From NCBI GenBank assembly GCA_017482005.1, contig JAFUOI010000011.1, forward strand, positions 1 through 54,539: 54,539 nucleotides of DNA, read 5' to 3'. The position numbers were made by a program, and so were the translations under genes. The notes under the pieces were generated by a model, which was given only the letters and a program-made list of their open reading frames with translations, ran no database searches and had not been told where the DNA came from. How positions within the stretch are numbered: position 1 is the first letter of the stretch; each line of letters starts with the position of its first letter. Shown in pieces: positions 1 to 7,532 of this stretch. Source of the stretch: Lachnospiraceae bacterium. Its GTDB lineage: Bacteria > Bacillota_A > Clostridia > Lachnospirales > Lachnospiraceae.

Positions 1-45
1 GGACTGAAAATCCTCGTGTCACTGGTTCGATTCCGGTTCTGGGCA
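1..45 (+). tRNA. tRNA-Phe (GAA), 3' part only
   Basis: The window opens inside the anticodon arm. The arm GGA-CTGAAAA-TCC places GAA at 6-8, after the expected T33. A T arm (ACTGG TTCGATT CCGGT) follows, then the 3' acceptor strand and an A discriminator. The layout matches bacterial tRNA-Phe closely. The CCA end is not encoded. The 5' half lies outside the window. Confidence 0.93.
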
Positions 46-67
46 CTTGGTTTTCAATCCAAAATAC

Positions 68-138
68 GCGGGTGTAGTTCAATGGTAGAACACCAGCCTT
101 CCAAGCTGGATACGTGGGTTCGATTCCCATCACCCGCT
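68..138 (+). tRNA. tRNA-Gly (TCC)
   Basis: A complete 71-nt cloverleaf. Acceptor strands GCGGGTG and CACCCGC pair perfectly. The anticodon arm CCAGC-CTTCCAA-GCTGG gives anticodon TCC, and the T arm is GTGGG-TTCGATT-CCCAT. The discriminator is T, as is usual for tRNA-Gly. CCA is not encoded. It lies 22 bp after tRNA-Phe and probably shares its transcript. Confidence 0.97.
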
Positions 139-178
139 TCTGCAGAAAGCATTTGCAAGATGCAGACAAGTGAAATAT

Positions 179-251
179 GCGCGAGTGGCTCAGTTGGTGG
201 AGCACGACCTTGCCAAGGTCGGGGCCGCGGGTTCGAGTCCCGTCTCGCGCT
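179..251 (+). tRNA. tRNA-Gly (GCC)
   Basis: A complete 73-nt cloverleaf. Acceptor strands GCGCGAG and CTCGCGC pair perfectly. The anticodon arm CGACC-TTGCCAA-GGTCG gives GCC. The T arm carries the GGTTCGAGTCC consensus and the discriminator is T. It is the last gene of the Phe-Gly-Gly cluster and the second glycine isoacceptor in a row. Confidence 0.97.
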
Positions 252-264
252 CTCAAGTTACATG

Positions 265-293
265 AAAAAGGACATCCGACGGATGTCCTTTTT
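265..293 (+). terminator. intrinsic terminator of the tRNA cluster
   Basis: A 13-bp perfect stem (265-277 with 281-293) closes a 3-nt loop. The 5' arm begins with a run of A and the 3' arm ends with TTTTT. It lies 13 nt after the last tRNA. Confidence 0.9.
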
Positions 294-501
294 GCATGCA
301 ATTGAGGAACAGGCAAGAGCAGGTTATGCTTACGCAGGATATTTTTCTGTAAAGATGGGACCGAGCGAAAAAATGCTTGTTGCGGATTTGATTTTTCTGA
401 AAAATTAATAAAAATTAAAAAAATAGGATTTTTTCAAATTCCCAATCGTGTACTAAGTGAAAAGGCAAACAAATAAGCCAAACACGAAGGGAGAATTTAA
501 A

Positions 502-924
502 ATGAAAAACAAATTATTTACAATGGCAGCAATGGTAGCAATGGTGGCAACAGTACTTGTAGGATGCGGACCGCAGACAGCGGGAATCGTGGCTCCGATA
601 ACGCAGACAGAGGTACAGGAAACAGGCGACAGCAGCGATTTTGCGGATGCAAAACAGATGGCAGCAGATTTCTTTGCGGAGAACTTTGAGGGCTGCATTA
701 TGAACACGTTAGAATATGATGACACTTACAGCGATGAAGAATATGCGCAGATTGCAGCATCTTACGGGGCAGATGAAGCAGTTATCTTTACATCAAGCTT
801 TTACGTACCACAGGATTGTGAGAATATGACATTAAATCCGGGGATGACCTATGAAGATTATACATACACGCTTACTCGCAGCGAAGGTCAGGATTGGATC
901 ATTCAGACTTGCGGAATGCAATAA
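502..924 (+). CDS. small secreted lipoprotein, unknown function
   Basis: A 140-residue protein. The start ATG follows AAGGGAG with 8-nt spacing; an earlier in-frame ATG at 457 would put 15 charged residues before the signal peptide. A lysine, a hydrophobic stretch rich in Ala, Val and Met, and the lipobox LVGC mark a lipoprotein signal peptide, so the mature protein should be tethered outside the membrane. The mature part is acidic and rich in Asp, Glu and Tyr, with no domain I recognise. The N-terminal part of the mature chain is Thr/Gln-rich and probably a flexible linker. It stands alone between the tRNA cluster and the next small gene. Being lipidated is well supported; its function is unknown. 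Confidence 0.82.
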   Translation: MKNKLFTMAAMVAMVATVLVGCGPQTAGIVAPITQTEVQETGDSSDFADAKQMAADFFAENFEGCIMNTLEYDDTYSDEEYAQIAASYGADEAVIFTSSFYVPQDCENMTLNPGMTYEDYTYTLTRSEGQDWIIQTCGMQ

Positions 925-992
925 GAAATACTGGTACTTCACTTTTTTCTATAGTATAATTATATATATCTTATACAAAAGGAGATTGTACC

Positions 993-1211
993 ATGGACGT
1001 AAAAGAAAAGATTGAAGAAATCGTAGAAAAAGTAAAAAAAGATGACAAATTTAAAGAAGAGTTTATGAAAAATCCTGAGAAAGCAATCGAGAACCTTGCA
1101 GGAATTGATATTCCGGATGGTATGGTAGACAAAGTAGTAGACGGCGTAAAGGCAAAAATCGCCGGCGATAAGCTTTCTGATGCCGTAGGTTCATTAAAGA
1201 AACTGTTCTAG
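993..1211 (+). CDS. 72-residue helical protein resembling an NHLP/Nif11-type RiPP leader
   Basis: Start ATG with AAAAGGAG 8 nt upstream, and a TATAAT at 955-960. The protein is almost all Lys, Glu, Asp and hydrophobics and should form amphipathic helices. It has the order seen in nitrile-hydratase-like leader peptides: a lysine-rich helix, an FxNPEKAIE segment near residues 24-32, then an AGIDIPDG motif at 36-43. No Cys or Gly-Gly cleavage core follows; the tail is short and ends at LKKLF. No modifying enzyme or peptidase-transporter is nearby. It may therefore be a free-standing member of this fold rather than a toxin precursor. The coding call is strong and the resemblance is by eye. Confidence 0.8.
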   Translation: MDVKEKIEEIVEKVKKDDKFKEEFMKNPEKAIENLAGIDIPDGMVDKVVDGVKAKIAGDKLSDAVGSLKKLF

Positions 1212-1217
1212 ATTATT

Positions 1218-1254
1218 GGGCTGAGTTCGGTATTTTACCGGAGTCAGTCCTTTT
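1218..1254 (+). terminator. probable intrinsic terminator
   Basis: An imperfect stem of about 14 bp (GGCTGAGTTCGGTA against TACCGGAGTCAGTCC, one bulge and one mismatch) followed by TTTTG. It ends the transcript of the 72-residue gene before the EcsC gene. Confidence 0.65.
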
Positions 1255-1275
1255 GTTATAAAAGGAGTGATACCT

Positions 1276-2061
1276 ATGGCAATGTTTCAAAAGAAAACAC
1301 CCCTGGAGAAGGAGTGGCAGATTTTAAATAAAAGGGAAGAAAAATATCTTGAAAAGCGCGCGCAGAAAAAAGACAGCAAGCTGAACAACATGTTGGCAGA
1401 AAAAGTGCCTGCCAAGATGCAGTCTGCCCTTGATGCGGCGTTTGAAAAAGCATTTTCCGCAATTTTCGAAAAAGGTACAACGGTCATAGAGAAGACATAT
1501 CAAAAAGAGAAAAAAGAAAAGAAATATATCGTAAATAATTTTGCTGACGAAGTGGAAGGAAGCCGGAAGACTCTTCGGGCATTTTCCAAGGAAGCAAAGT
1601 CGGCAGGAAATCAAAATCTTCTGATTTCGGGAGTGTCGGGGATTGGAATGGGACTGGTCGGTGTCGGACTTCCGGATATTCCTTTGTTTACGGGGATGAT
1701 TTTCCGGAGCATTTACGAGATTGCATTAAGCTACGGATATCACTATGACACGGAAGAAGAACAGTATTTTATTCTCAAAATCATAGAAGGGGCAGTTTCC
1801 TACGGCGAGACAGCTAAAAGGATTAACGCGGAAATTGATTATTTTGCTGCAGATCCTTATCTTCTGGCAGGTTATGACCGCAGGGAGCAGAGCAAAAAGG
1901 CAGCAGGTGCACTTTCCAAAGAGCTTTTGTATATGAAGTTTTTACAGGGGATTCCCATTGTGGGAGCGGTCGGAGGCGCTTACGATGTGATTTATATGAA
2001 ACATATTTCTGAATATGCGCAGCTGAAATACCGTAAGAGATTTCTGTTAAGCCGCAGATAA
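1276..2061 (+). CDS. EcsC-family protein
   Basis: A 261-residue protein. ATG at 1276 follows AAAGGAG by 8 nt and is preferred to the in-frame GTG at 1267, which overlaps that site. The N-terminal 90 residues are highly charged (Lys/Glu) and probably coiled. The middle has the glycine-rich segment characteristic of EcsC proteins (ISGVSGIGMGLVGVGLPDIP, about residues 118-137), then a helix ending in SYGYHYD. A second hydrophobic Gly-rich stretch (GIPIVGAVGGAYD) lies near the C terminus. In Bacillus EcsC is linked to the EcsAB transporter and intramembrane proteolysis. No ecsA or ecsB is nearby, so its role here is not known. It forms a single-gene unit closed by a terminator. Confidence 0.85.
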   Translation: MAMFQKKTPLEKEWQILNKREEKYLEKRAQKKDSKLNNMLAEKVPAKMQSALDAAFEKAFSAIFEKGTTVIEKTYQKEKKEKKYIVNNFADEVEGSRKTLRAFSKEAKSAGNQNLLISGVSGIGMGLVGVGLPDIPLFTGMIFRSIYEIALSYGYHYDTEEEQYFILKIIEGAVSYGETAKRINAEIDYFAADPYLLAGYDRREQSKKAAGALSKELLYMKFLQGIPIVGAVGGAYDVIYMKHISEYAQLKYRKRFLLSRR

Positions 2062-2066
2062 AAACG

Positions 2067-2099
2067 AAAAACCATGGCAGAGGCACCGCCATGGTTTTT
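2067..2099. terminator. bidirectional intrinsic terminator
   Basis: A 12-bp perfect stem AAAAACCATGGC/GCCATGGTTTTT with a 9-nt loop, with T runs in both directions. It separates the converging EcsC gene and the MFS gene. Confidence 0.9.
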
Positions 2100-2154
2100 C
2101 TTATTGCAAAAATCCATTTCAGATTATGGCAAACTATAATGAATATTTCGAATA

Positions 2155-3510
2155 CTATGCTTTGGCAGCTTTCTTAGCAGCCTTAGCCTCAAGTGCCTTG
2201 TCTGTCGGTTTTACGAATACTAAGCTTAAGACAAGAGCTACGATGTAAAGAGCAAGTGTTACATAAAGCACTGTCTGATATCCTACCGGATTTACAGTGT
2301 TGCCTGCAACTTCAATCTCTTCACCGAAGTTATTTACGATCCATGTTGCAAGCTGATTACCTGTCAGGCCGGCAAAAGCCCATGCAGATAATGTGATTCC
2401 GTGAAGTGCACTGATGCTTCCCATTCCGTAATGATCGGAAAGAAGAGTCGGTACGTTGGAGAAACCACCGCCGTAACCTGCGTTTACAATCATGATAAGT
2501 GCAAGAACAAGAATTGTCAATACTGTATTTCCTGCTCCATTCTGGATACCGCCTGTCAAAATAACGAGACCTGTGAGAGCGATAGACAAAATAAAGATTA
2601 ATTTGTAGATGGTATTTCTGTCTTTCATTGTGTCAGCCCAGGCTGAGAAACCTAAACGTCCGCCGGCATTGAAGATAGCGGAAACTGTGGAGATGATTCC
2701 TACAGCACCTGCAAGACCGAGACATTTTACAATCATCTTTTCCTGAGAAATCAGGGCAAGACCGCAAGTGATATTGATGTAGAACATTAACCAGATACCA
2801 AGGTAGTTAAGGAAAGGTTTTGTTTTGATAACTTCCCAAATACCAGGTCCTTTTTCGCCGGAAGCTGCAGGCTCGTGCCATCCATCCGGTTTTTTCAGTA
2901 ATAAGTGTCCTGTGAACATCATTACAAAGTATACACAAGCAAGAATCCAGAACATTTTGTAGATTCCGCCTTCGCCGAGTCCGGAAAGCATACCCTGCAT
3001 GATCGGAGAAGCGATTGCTTTAGCTGCACCGAAACCTGCAACGGCAAGTCCTGTTGCAAGACCTTTTCTGTCCTGGAACCAAAGCATAAGTGTTTTAACC
3101 GGTGAAAGGTAACCTGTACCGAGACCGATACCCATAATCAAACCGTAGCAGATATAAATACCGATGAGGGCAAGTTTACTTCCCTGATGTAATCCACCGT
3201 AGTAGATAAAGAATCCTGTTCCTGCCATACCTGCTGCGAAGCAGATCGTAGCGATTAAGGAAGATTTATGTATGTCTTTTTCTACGATATTTCCTAAGAA
3301 TGCAGCTGACATTCCGAGGAAGAAGATGGCAAAACTGAATGCCCATTCTGTATCAGCTTTTGTAAAGCCGATGTAGTCAGCGATTTCCTGACTGAAGATT
3401 GACCAGCAGTAAACAGTACCGATACTGCAGTGCAGAAGTAATGCAGGGATTGCAGCGCGGATCCATTTGTTTGTGCGCCAGCCGCCTGTTTTTTTAGCGT
3501 TTTCACTCAT
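2155..3510 (-). CDS. MFS transporter, oxalate/formate antiporter (OFA) family
   Basis: A 451-residue integral membrane protein with about 12 hydrophobic segments. The opening (RAAIPALLLHCSIGTVYCWS) and the loop YLSPVKTLMLWFQDRKGLATG around residues 135-155 are typical of OFA-family carriers. These exchange or import small carboxylates, of which oxalate/formate is the named example. The substrate here cannot be read from the sequence. A GAGAGG site lies 11 nt before the ATG. The C terminus is Lys/Ala-rich and cytoplasmic. It is transcribed divergently from the MATE gene and has no partner gene, so it is probably an independent unit. Confidence 0.9.
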   Translation of the reverse strand: MSENAKKTGGWRTNKWIRAAIPALLLHCSIGTVYCWSIFSQEIADYIGFTKADTEWAFSFAIFFLGMSAAFLGNIVEKDIHKSSLIATICFAAGMAGTGFFIYYGGLHQGSKLALIGIYICYGLIMGIGLGTGYLSPVKTLMLWFQDRKGLATGLAVAGFGAAKAIASPIMQGMLSGLGEGGIYKMFWILACVYFVMMFTGHLLLKKPDGWHEPAASGEKGPGIWEVIKTKPFLNYLGIWLMFYINITCGLALISQEKMIVKCLGLAGAVGIISTVSAIFNAGGRLGFSAWADTMKDRNTIYKLIFILSIALTGLVILTGGIQNGAGNTVLTILVLALIMIVNAGYGGGFSNVPTLLSDHYGMGSISALHGITLSAWAFAGLTGNQLATWIVNNFGEEIEVAGNTVNPVGYQTVLYVTLALYIVALVLSLVFVKPTDKALEAKAAKKAAKA

Positions 3511-3738
3511 TTTTCTTACGTCCTCTCTATAAAACTATTGCTTATTTTTCGCGGTCTTTTGATTTCAGACCACAATATCAAGTTGATTTTACTCTCTTTT
3601 TCTCAATATTTCAAGGAAAACATATAAATAAGTATATATAAGTATATGTATCGTTTTATGGAAAAAGAGCAGGAATTGATAAGAAAAACAGGAAGTGCTA
3701 TACTTACTTCGGAAGAAAAGATAATGTCAGGTGATAGA

Positions 3739-5124
3739 ATGAGTGAAACAAAAATCAGGGATTTCACAGAGGGAAATATTACAAGTCAACTTTTGACCTT
3801 TGCATTTCCGATTTTTTTATCCAACCTTCTTCAGGTTGTATATAATATGGTAGATATGATTATTGTCGGAAACCGGCTTGGAAAGACAGGAATTTCGGCT
3901 GTTTCCGTCGGAGGGGATGTCACAGCGATGCTGACATTCGTGGCAATGGGATTTGCAAGCGCAGGTCAGGTACTTATCGCTCGCCTTATCGGATTTGGAA
4001 AAAGAGAACAAATCGGCAGGTTTGTCGGAACAATGTGCGGATTTTTGCTGGCAAGTGCAGCGGTCATCAGTGTGATAGGTTTTTTTCTGCGTCACCAAAT
4101 GCTGCAACTTATGAATACTCCGTCTGAGGCTTACAACGGAGCTCTCAGCTATTCAATCATATGTATGATAGGACTTGTGTTTATTTACGGTTATAACATG
4201 ACAAGTGCCATTATGCGCGGAATGGGGGACTCCAAGCATCCCTTTTTGTTTATCGGAATCGCAGCGGTCATCAATCTTGCACTGGATGTGATTTTGGTTG
4301 TTTTTTTGGACTTCGGAGTAAGCGGAGCAGCCATTGCAACAGTGGCCAGCCAGGCAGTCAGTTTTTTGGCATGTATTGCATTTTTATATAAGAACAAAGA
4401 ACAGTTTTCGTTAGATATCAAGGTCCGGGATTTTTTTTATTGGGACAAAGAAATGCTTTTTGATCTTGTAAAGCTGGGAACTCCGATGGCCATTAAATCT
4501 GCATCTATTCAGGTGTCAAAGCTTTTTGTTAACTCCTGGATTAACTCCTACGGACTTGTTGTCTGTGCATTTGCAGGCATAGCAAATAAGGTGGCGAGTA
4601 TCAGCAATCTTGTTTCCATGGCGATGAATACCGCCGGTTCCACCATGGTGGGTCAAAACATTGCAGCGGCAAAGAACGACCGTGTAAAAGCGATTCTCAA
4701 GCGCCTTGCTATTTTGACACTGTCCATTGCAACCGTGTTTTCTGCCGTCTTTATTTTGTTTCCGGATCCGATTTTCGGAATATTTACGAAGGAGAAGGAA
4801 GTATTGGCGATTGCAAGAGATTATATACCGATTGCAGTTCTGTTGTTTTACGGAGGAGCACTGCGTGCCGTCATGAATGCACTGATGAACGGAAGCGGAA
4901 ATACAAAGGTCAATTTTGCAACGGCGATCCTGGACGGAATTGTGCTCCGTATCGGGCTTTCTGTGTTGTTCGGTCTTACGCTTCACATGAAACACATTGG
5001 TTTTTGGCTCGGAGATGCACTGGCGGGCTTTACGCCGTTTTTTATAGGAATTGTATTTTATTTTTCAGGGAGATGGAAGTATGAAGCACACGATGACAAC
5101 TCTGTGTTACATCGAGAAGGATGA
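3739..5124 (+). CDS. MATE family efflux transporter
   Basis: A 461-residue, 12-helix protein of the usual MATE length. The N-terminal ITSQLLTFAFPIFLSNLLQV and the following VVYNMVDMIIVG are the hallmark first helix pair. The second half repeats the pattern (KLGTPMAIKSASIQVSKLF). These antiporters expel cationic drugs or metabolites using Na+ or H+. In-frame ATGs occur at 3646, 3724 and 3739. The last has AGGTG 5 nt upstream and gives the normal N terminus, but 3724 cannot be excluded. Its 3' end overlaps the Nudix gene by 44 nt, which suggests coupled expression. Confidence 0.9.
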   Translation: MSETKIRDFTEGNITSQLLTFAFPIFLSNLLQVVYNMVDMIIVGNRLGKTGISAVSVGGDVTAMLTFVAMGFASAGQVLIARLIGFGKREQIGRFVGTMCGFLLASAAVISVIGFFLRHQMLQLMNTPSEAYNGALSYSIICMIGLVFIYGYNMTSAIMRGMGDSKHPFLFIGIAAVINLALDVILVVFLDFGVSGAAIATVASQAVSFLACIAFLYKNKEQFSLDIKVRDFFYWDKEMLFDLVKLGTPMAIKSASIQVSKLFVNSWINSYGLVVCAFAGIANKVASISNLVSMAMNTAGSTMVGQNIAAAKNDRVKAILKRLAILTLSIATVFSAVFILFPDPIFGIFTKEKEVLAIARDYIPIAVLLFYGGALRAVMNALMNGSGNTKVNFATAILDGIVLRIGLSVLFGLTLHMKHIGFWLGDALAGFTPFFIGIVFYFSGRWKYEAHDDNSVLHREG

Positions 5125-5572
5125 CTGCTATCTGATGCTGCATCGCGTCAAAAAAGAAAATGATTTAAATAAGGACAAATGGATTGGAGTCGGCGGTAAA
5201 TTTGAGGAAGGCGAAACGCCGGAGGAGTGTCTTCTGCGCGAAGTAAAAGAGGAGACGGGACTTACACTGACATCTTATCGGCTTCGGGGAGTGATTACCT
5301 TTATTTCCGATGAGTGGGGATCGGAGTACATGTTTCTTTATACGGCAGACGCATATAAAGGGCAGATGCGCGAAGATAAGATGCAGGATTGTGCGGAAGG
5401 AGTCCTTACTTGGATTCCGAAATCGGAAATAGAAAACTTAAATTTATGGGAGGGGGATAAGATTTTCTTCCGCCTCATGGAAACAGAAGAGAGATTTTTT
5501 TCGTTAAAATTGCGGTATGAAGGGGATAAATTAGTAGAGTCAAAGTGTGAATTTCCTACAAACATCCGATAA
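5081..5572 (+). CDS. Nudix hydrolase, MutT-like (8-oxo-dGTP diphosphatase type)
   Basis: A 163-residue protein. ATG follows AGGGAG by 8 nt, within the end of the MATE gene. The Nudix box is complete: G-KFEEG-E-TPEECLL-REVKEETGL fits GX5EX7REUXEEXGU, with the Glu residues that bind Mg2+. The opening (MTTLCYIEKDDCYLMLHRVKKEND) resembles clostridial MutT-type enzymes, which remove oxidised nucleotides. The true substrate could be another nucleoside diphosphate derivative. It shares a transcript with the MATE gene through the 44-nt overlap. Confidence 0.9.
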   Translation: MKHTMTTLCYIEKDDCYLMLHRVKKENDLNKDKWIGVGGKFEEGETPEECLLREVKEETGLTLTSYRLRGVITFISDEWGSEYMFLYTADAYKGQMREDKMQDCAEGVLTWIPKSEIENLNLWEGDKIFFRLMETEERFFSLKLRYEGDKLVESKCEFPTNIR

Positions 5573-5588
5573 AATGGGAAATTCCTAC

Positions 5589-5617
5589 TTGATTAGACAG
5601 GAAGAATGGCATATAAT
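5589..5617 (+). promoter_or_regulatory. promoter of the leader ORF and CNNM gene
   Basis: TTGATT at 5589-5594 and a perfect TATAAT at 5612-5617, with a 17-bp spacer. This is the best sigma-A type promoter in the region. It begins 17 nt after the Nudix stop. Confidence 0.8.
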
Positions 5618-5645
5618 GTATCCATTACTAAACGGAGGAATAGAA

Positions 5646-5735
5646 ATGGACGACGGGGACAGTAATACTGCAAATACTGCACTCTATTGTATATTTTTTA
5701 TAAGAAATATTAGAGGCATAGCCGGGACTTTTTAG
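5646..5735 (+). CDS. 29-residue leader peptide upstream of the CNNM/CorC-type gene
   Basis: A short ORF directly behind a strong promoter, with GGAGG at 5634-5638 placed 7 nt before its ATG. It begins with the acidic run MDDGDS, continues with Asn/Thr/Ala, then a hydrophobic CIFFI segment, and ends in a basic IRNIRG stretch. Its stop codon lies in the loop of the terminator hairpin that follows, so a translating ribosome would reach the hairpin. This layout is typical of attenuator leader peptides. Translation of the ORF is well supported by the RBS; a regulatory role is inferred. Confidence 0.6.
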   Translation: MDDGDSNTANTALYCIFFIRNIRGIAGTF

Positions 5736-5752
5736 TGCAGGCTATGCTTTTT
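5716..5752 (+). terminator. attenuator-type terminator before the CNNM gene
   Basis: The stem GCATAGCC (5716-5723) pairs with GGCTATGC (5740-5747), followed by TTTTTG. The 16-nt loop contains the TAG stop codon of the leader ORF. It lies between the only visible promoter and the CNNM gene, so readthrough must occur for expression. Confidence 0.8.
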
Positions 5753-5791
5753 GTTGTCTTTTTTAAGTTGAAAGGAGAATTTTAAAACATC

Positions 5792-7048
5792 ATGGGAAAT
5801 GATACCACGTCACTAATAATTATTGTGTTCTGTGTAATAATGTCCGCATATTTTTCGGCGACAGAGACAGCGTTTTCTTCGCTGAATCGTATTCGAATCA
5901 AGAACATGGCAGAAAAGGGAAATAAAAAAGCCAAATTGGTGCTTTCTATATCAGAGGATTATGACAGTTTGTTATCTACAATTTTAATTGGAAATAACAT
6001 TGTAAATATTCTCTTGGCTTCCCTGGCAACGATTCTTTTTGTAAAAATGCTCGGAAACGAAGCCGGACCGAGTGTATCGACAGCGGTTACAACCATTGTT
6101 GTACTTATCTTCGGAGAGGTAACACCGAAAAGTATTGCAAAAGAACATCCGGAAAAATTCGCAATGTTCTCTGCGCCGCTTCTTAGATGTCTTGTGTGGG
6201 TGCTTACACCGTTTAACTATTTATTCGGTCTTTGGAAAAAATTATTATCTAAGATTGTAAAATCAAATGACAATCCGTCCATCACAGAAGAAGAACTTAT
6301 CACAATTGTAGAGGAAGCAGAGCAGGAAGGCGGAATCGACGAAGAAGAAAGTACGCTGATCCGCAGTGCCATCGAGTTTTCCGAGTTGGAAGCTATGGAT
6401 GTTCTTACACCGCGAATTGATATTACAGGTGTTTCTACGAAAGCAACGAAAGAGGAAATTGCAGAGATTTTTGCAGAATCCGGATATTCAAGACTTCCGC
6501 TGTATGAGGAGAGTTTGGATCATATTATCGGAATTATTTATCAGAAGGATTTCCACAATCATGTGTATCGTACAAGCAAGAGCATTGATGCCTGTGTGAG
6601 ACCTGCGCTTTTCACGACGAAGACAAAGAAAATTGATGAACTTTTAAAAGAACTTCAGCAGGAGAAGTTACATATCGCGGTTGTTTTGGACGAATACGGC
6701 GGAACCGTCGGAATTGTAACGCTTGAGGATATCATAGAGGAAATTGTCGGCGAGATTTGGGATGAGCATGACGAAGTAACACTTGAAATTGAGAAGATTT
6801 CGGATGAAGAATACACGATTTTAGGAACGACCAATGTGGATTCTGTGTTTGAAGAACTTGACATGAATGATGAACTTGACGTCCAGACAGTCAGCGGATG
6901 GGCAATGGATGTGCTCGGCCGTGTTCCGGAAGTCGGTGACAGTTTTGAATATAAAAATCTGAAGATTACTGTGACGGAAATGAACGGAAAGCGTGTGGAA
7001 AAGGTACAGCTTTTGGTTGGGGATGAGACGGAAGAGGAAGAAGAGTAA
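5792..7048 (+). CDS. CNNM/HlyC-CorC-type transporter (DUF21-CBS-CorC_HlyC)
   Basis: A 418-residue membrane protein. The DUF21 region has four hydrophobic segments (about residues 7-27, 62-83, 93-112 and 130-150) and the signature YFSATETAFSS. A CBS pair follows (about 205-325, including the DEYGGTVGIVTLEDIIEEIVGEI block), then the CorC_HlyC domain (about 335-412) and an acidic tail. Family members are implicated in Mg2+/Co2+ export or tolerance, and are often annotated as hemolysin C. A stop codon lies just upstream in frame, so this ATG is fixed, although the nearest Shine-Dalgarno (GGAG, 5774-5777) is 14 nt away, which is unusually far. Expression appears to be controlled by the leader and attenuator. 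Confidence 0.92.
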   Translation: MGNDTTSLIIIVFCVIMSAYFSATETAFSSLNRIRIKNMAEKGNKKAKLVLSISEDYDSLLSTILIGNNIVNILLASLATILFVKMLGNEAGPSVSTAVTTIVVLIFGEVTPKSIAKEHPEKFAMFSAPLLRCLVWVLTPFNYLFGLWKKLLSKIVKSNDNPSITEEELITIVEEAEQEGGIDEEESTLIRSAIEFSELEAMDVLTPRIDITGVSTKATKEEIAEIFAESGYSRLPLYEESLDHIIGIIYQKDFHNHVYRTSKSIDACVRPALFTTKTKKIDELLKELQQEKLHIAVVLDEYGGTVGIVTLEDIIEEIVGEIWDEHDEVTLEIEKISDEEYTILGTTNVDSVFEELDMNDELDVQTVSGWAMDVLGRVPEVGDSFEYKNLKITVTEMNGKRVEKVQLLVGDETEEEEE

Positions 7049-7078
7049 GTAATCAACAGAGTAAGCAGAAGGTAACAC

Positions 7079-7504
7079 ATGTTTGTAGCATATACTGAAA
7101 AATATAATCAAGATAATATTGAAACCTGCATGAAAAATCATGTGTACGATGCGCCTGTCTGGTATGACAGAGATTATATGACCTTGGAGGAAAAGAAGGG
7201 AAAATACTACATCTATCTGTCTATTCCGGCAAAGGCGACGGGATATTCCAGATATACAAGAACATATCGGCTGTATTTTACGGAAAAAGGAATCCGTGCA
7301 ATGGAAAGAATTTCTTTTTTTGCAGTTATGATGTATGTGTTTTTTATTCCGATTATGTTTGTGTGTTCCGTAGGGATGCTTCTTACCGGAGACATTTTTA
7401 TGAGTCTTGTCTGCCTGACTATCCTTGTTCTTAGTATTTGGCTGTTTGGCATCAAAAATAAAAAGAATATTTTGAATTTTTTAAGCGGTAAGATGGAGAA
7501 GTAA
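7079..7504 (+). CDS. hypothetical membrane protein, two TM helices
   Basis: A 141-residue protein starting 30 nt after the CNNM stop, with GAAGG 6 nt before the ATG. The first 90 residues are soluble and rich in Tyr, Arg and Lys. They are followed by two adjacent hydrophobic segments (about 96-115 and 118-137) and a lysine-rich tail, so both ends probably lie in the cytoplasm. I do not recognise the family. The close spacing suggests it is co-transcribed with the CNNM gene. Confidence 0.75.
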   Translation: MFVAYTEKYNQDNIETCMKNHVYDAPVWYDRDYMTLEEKKGKYYIYLSIPAKATGYSRYTRTYRLYFTEKGIRAMERISFFAVMMYVFFIPIMFVCSVGMLLTGDIFMSLVCLTILVLSIWLFGIKNKKNILNFLSGKMEK

Positions 7505-7532
7505 GTGTAAAGAGTTTTTTATGGGGGAAACA

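Noticed and set aside
16..408. 130-codon ORF running through the tRNA genes and terminator
   Set aside because: It reads across two complete tRNAs and a terminator hairpin, so it is not coding.
993..2061. RiPP biosynthetic cluster
   Set aside because: Only the leader-like small protein is present; the neighbour is an EcsC-family protein and there is no cyclase, radical SAM enzyme or C39 peptidase.
5646..5735. Short ORF as a truncated duplicate of the CNNM N terminus
   Set aside because: The MDDGDS opening resembles some CNNM starts, but the rest lacks the ATETAFSS motif, and the promoter-RBS-terminator layout fits a leader peptide better.
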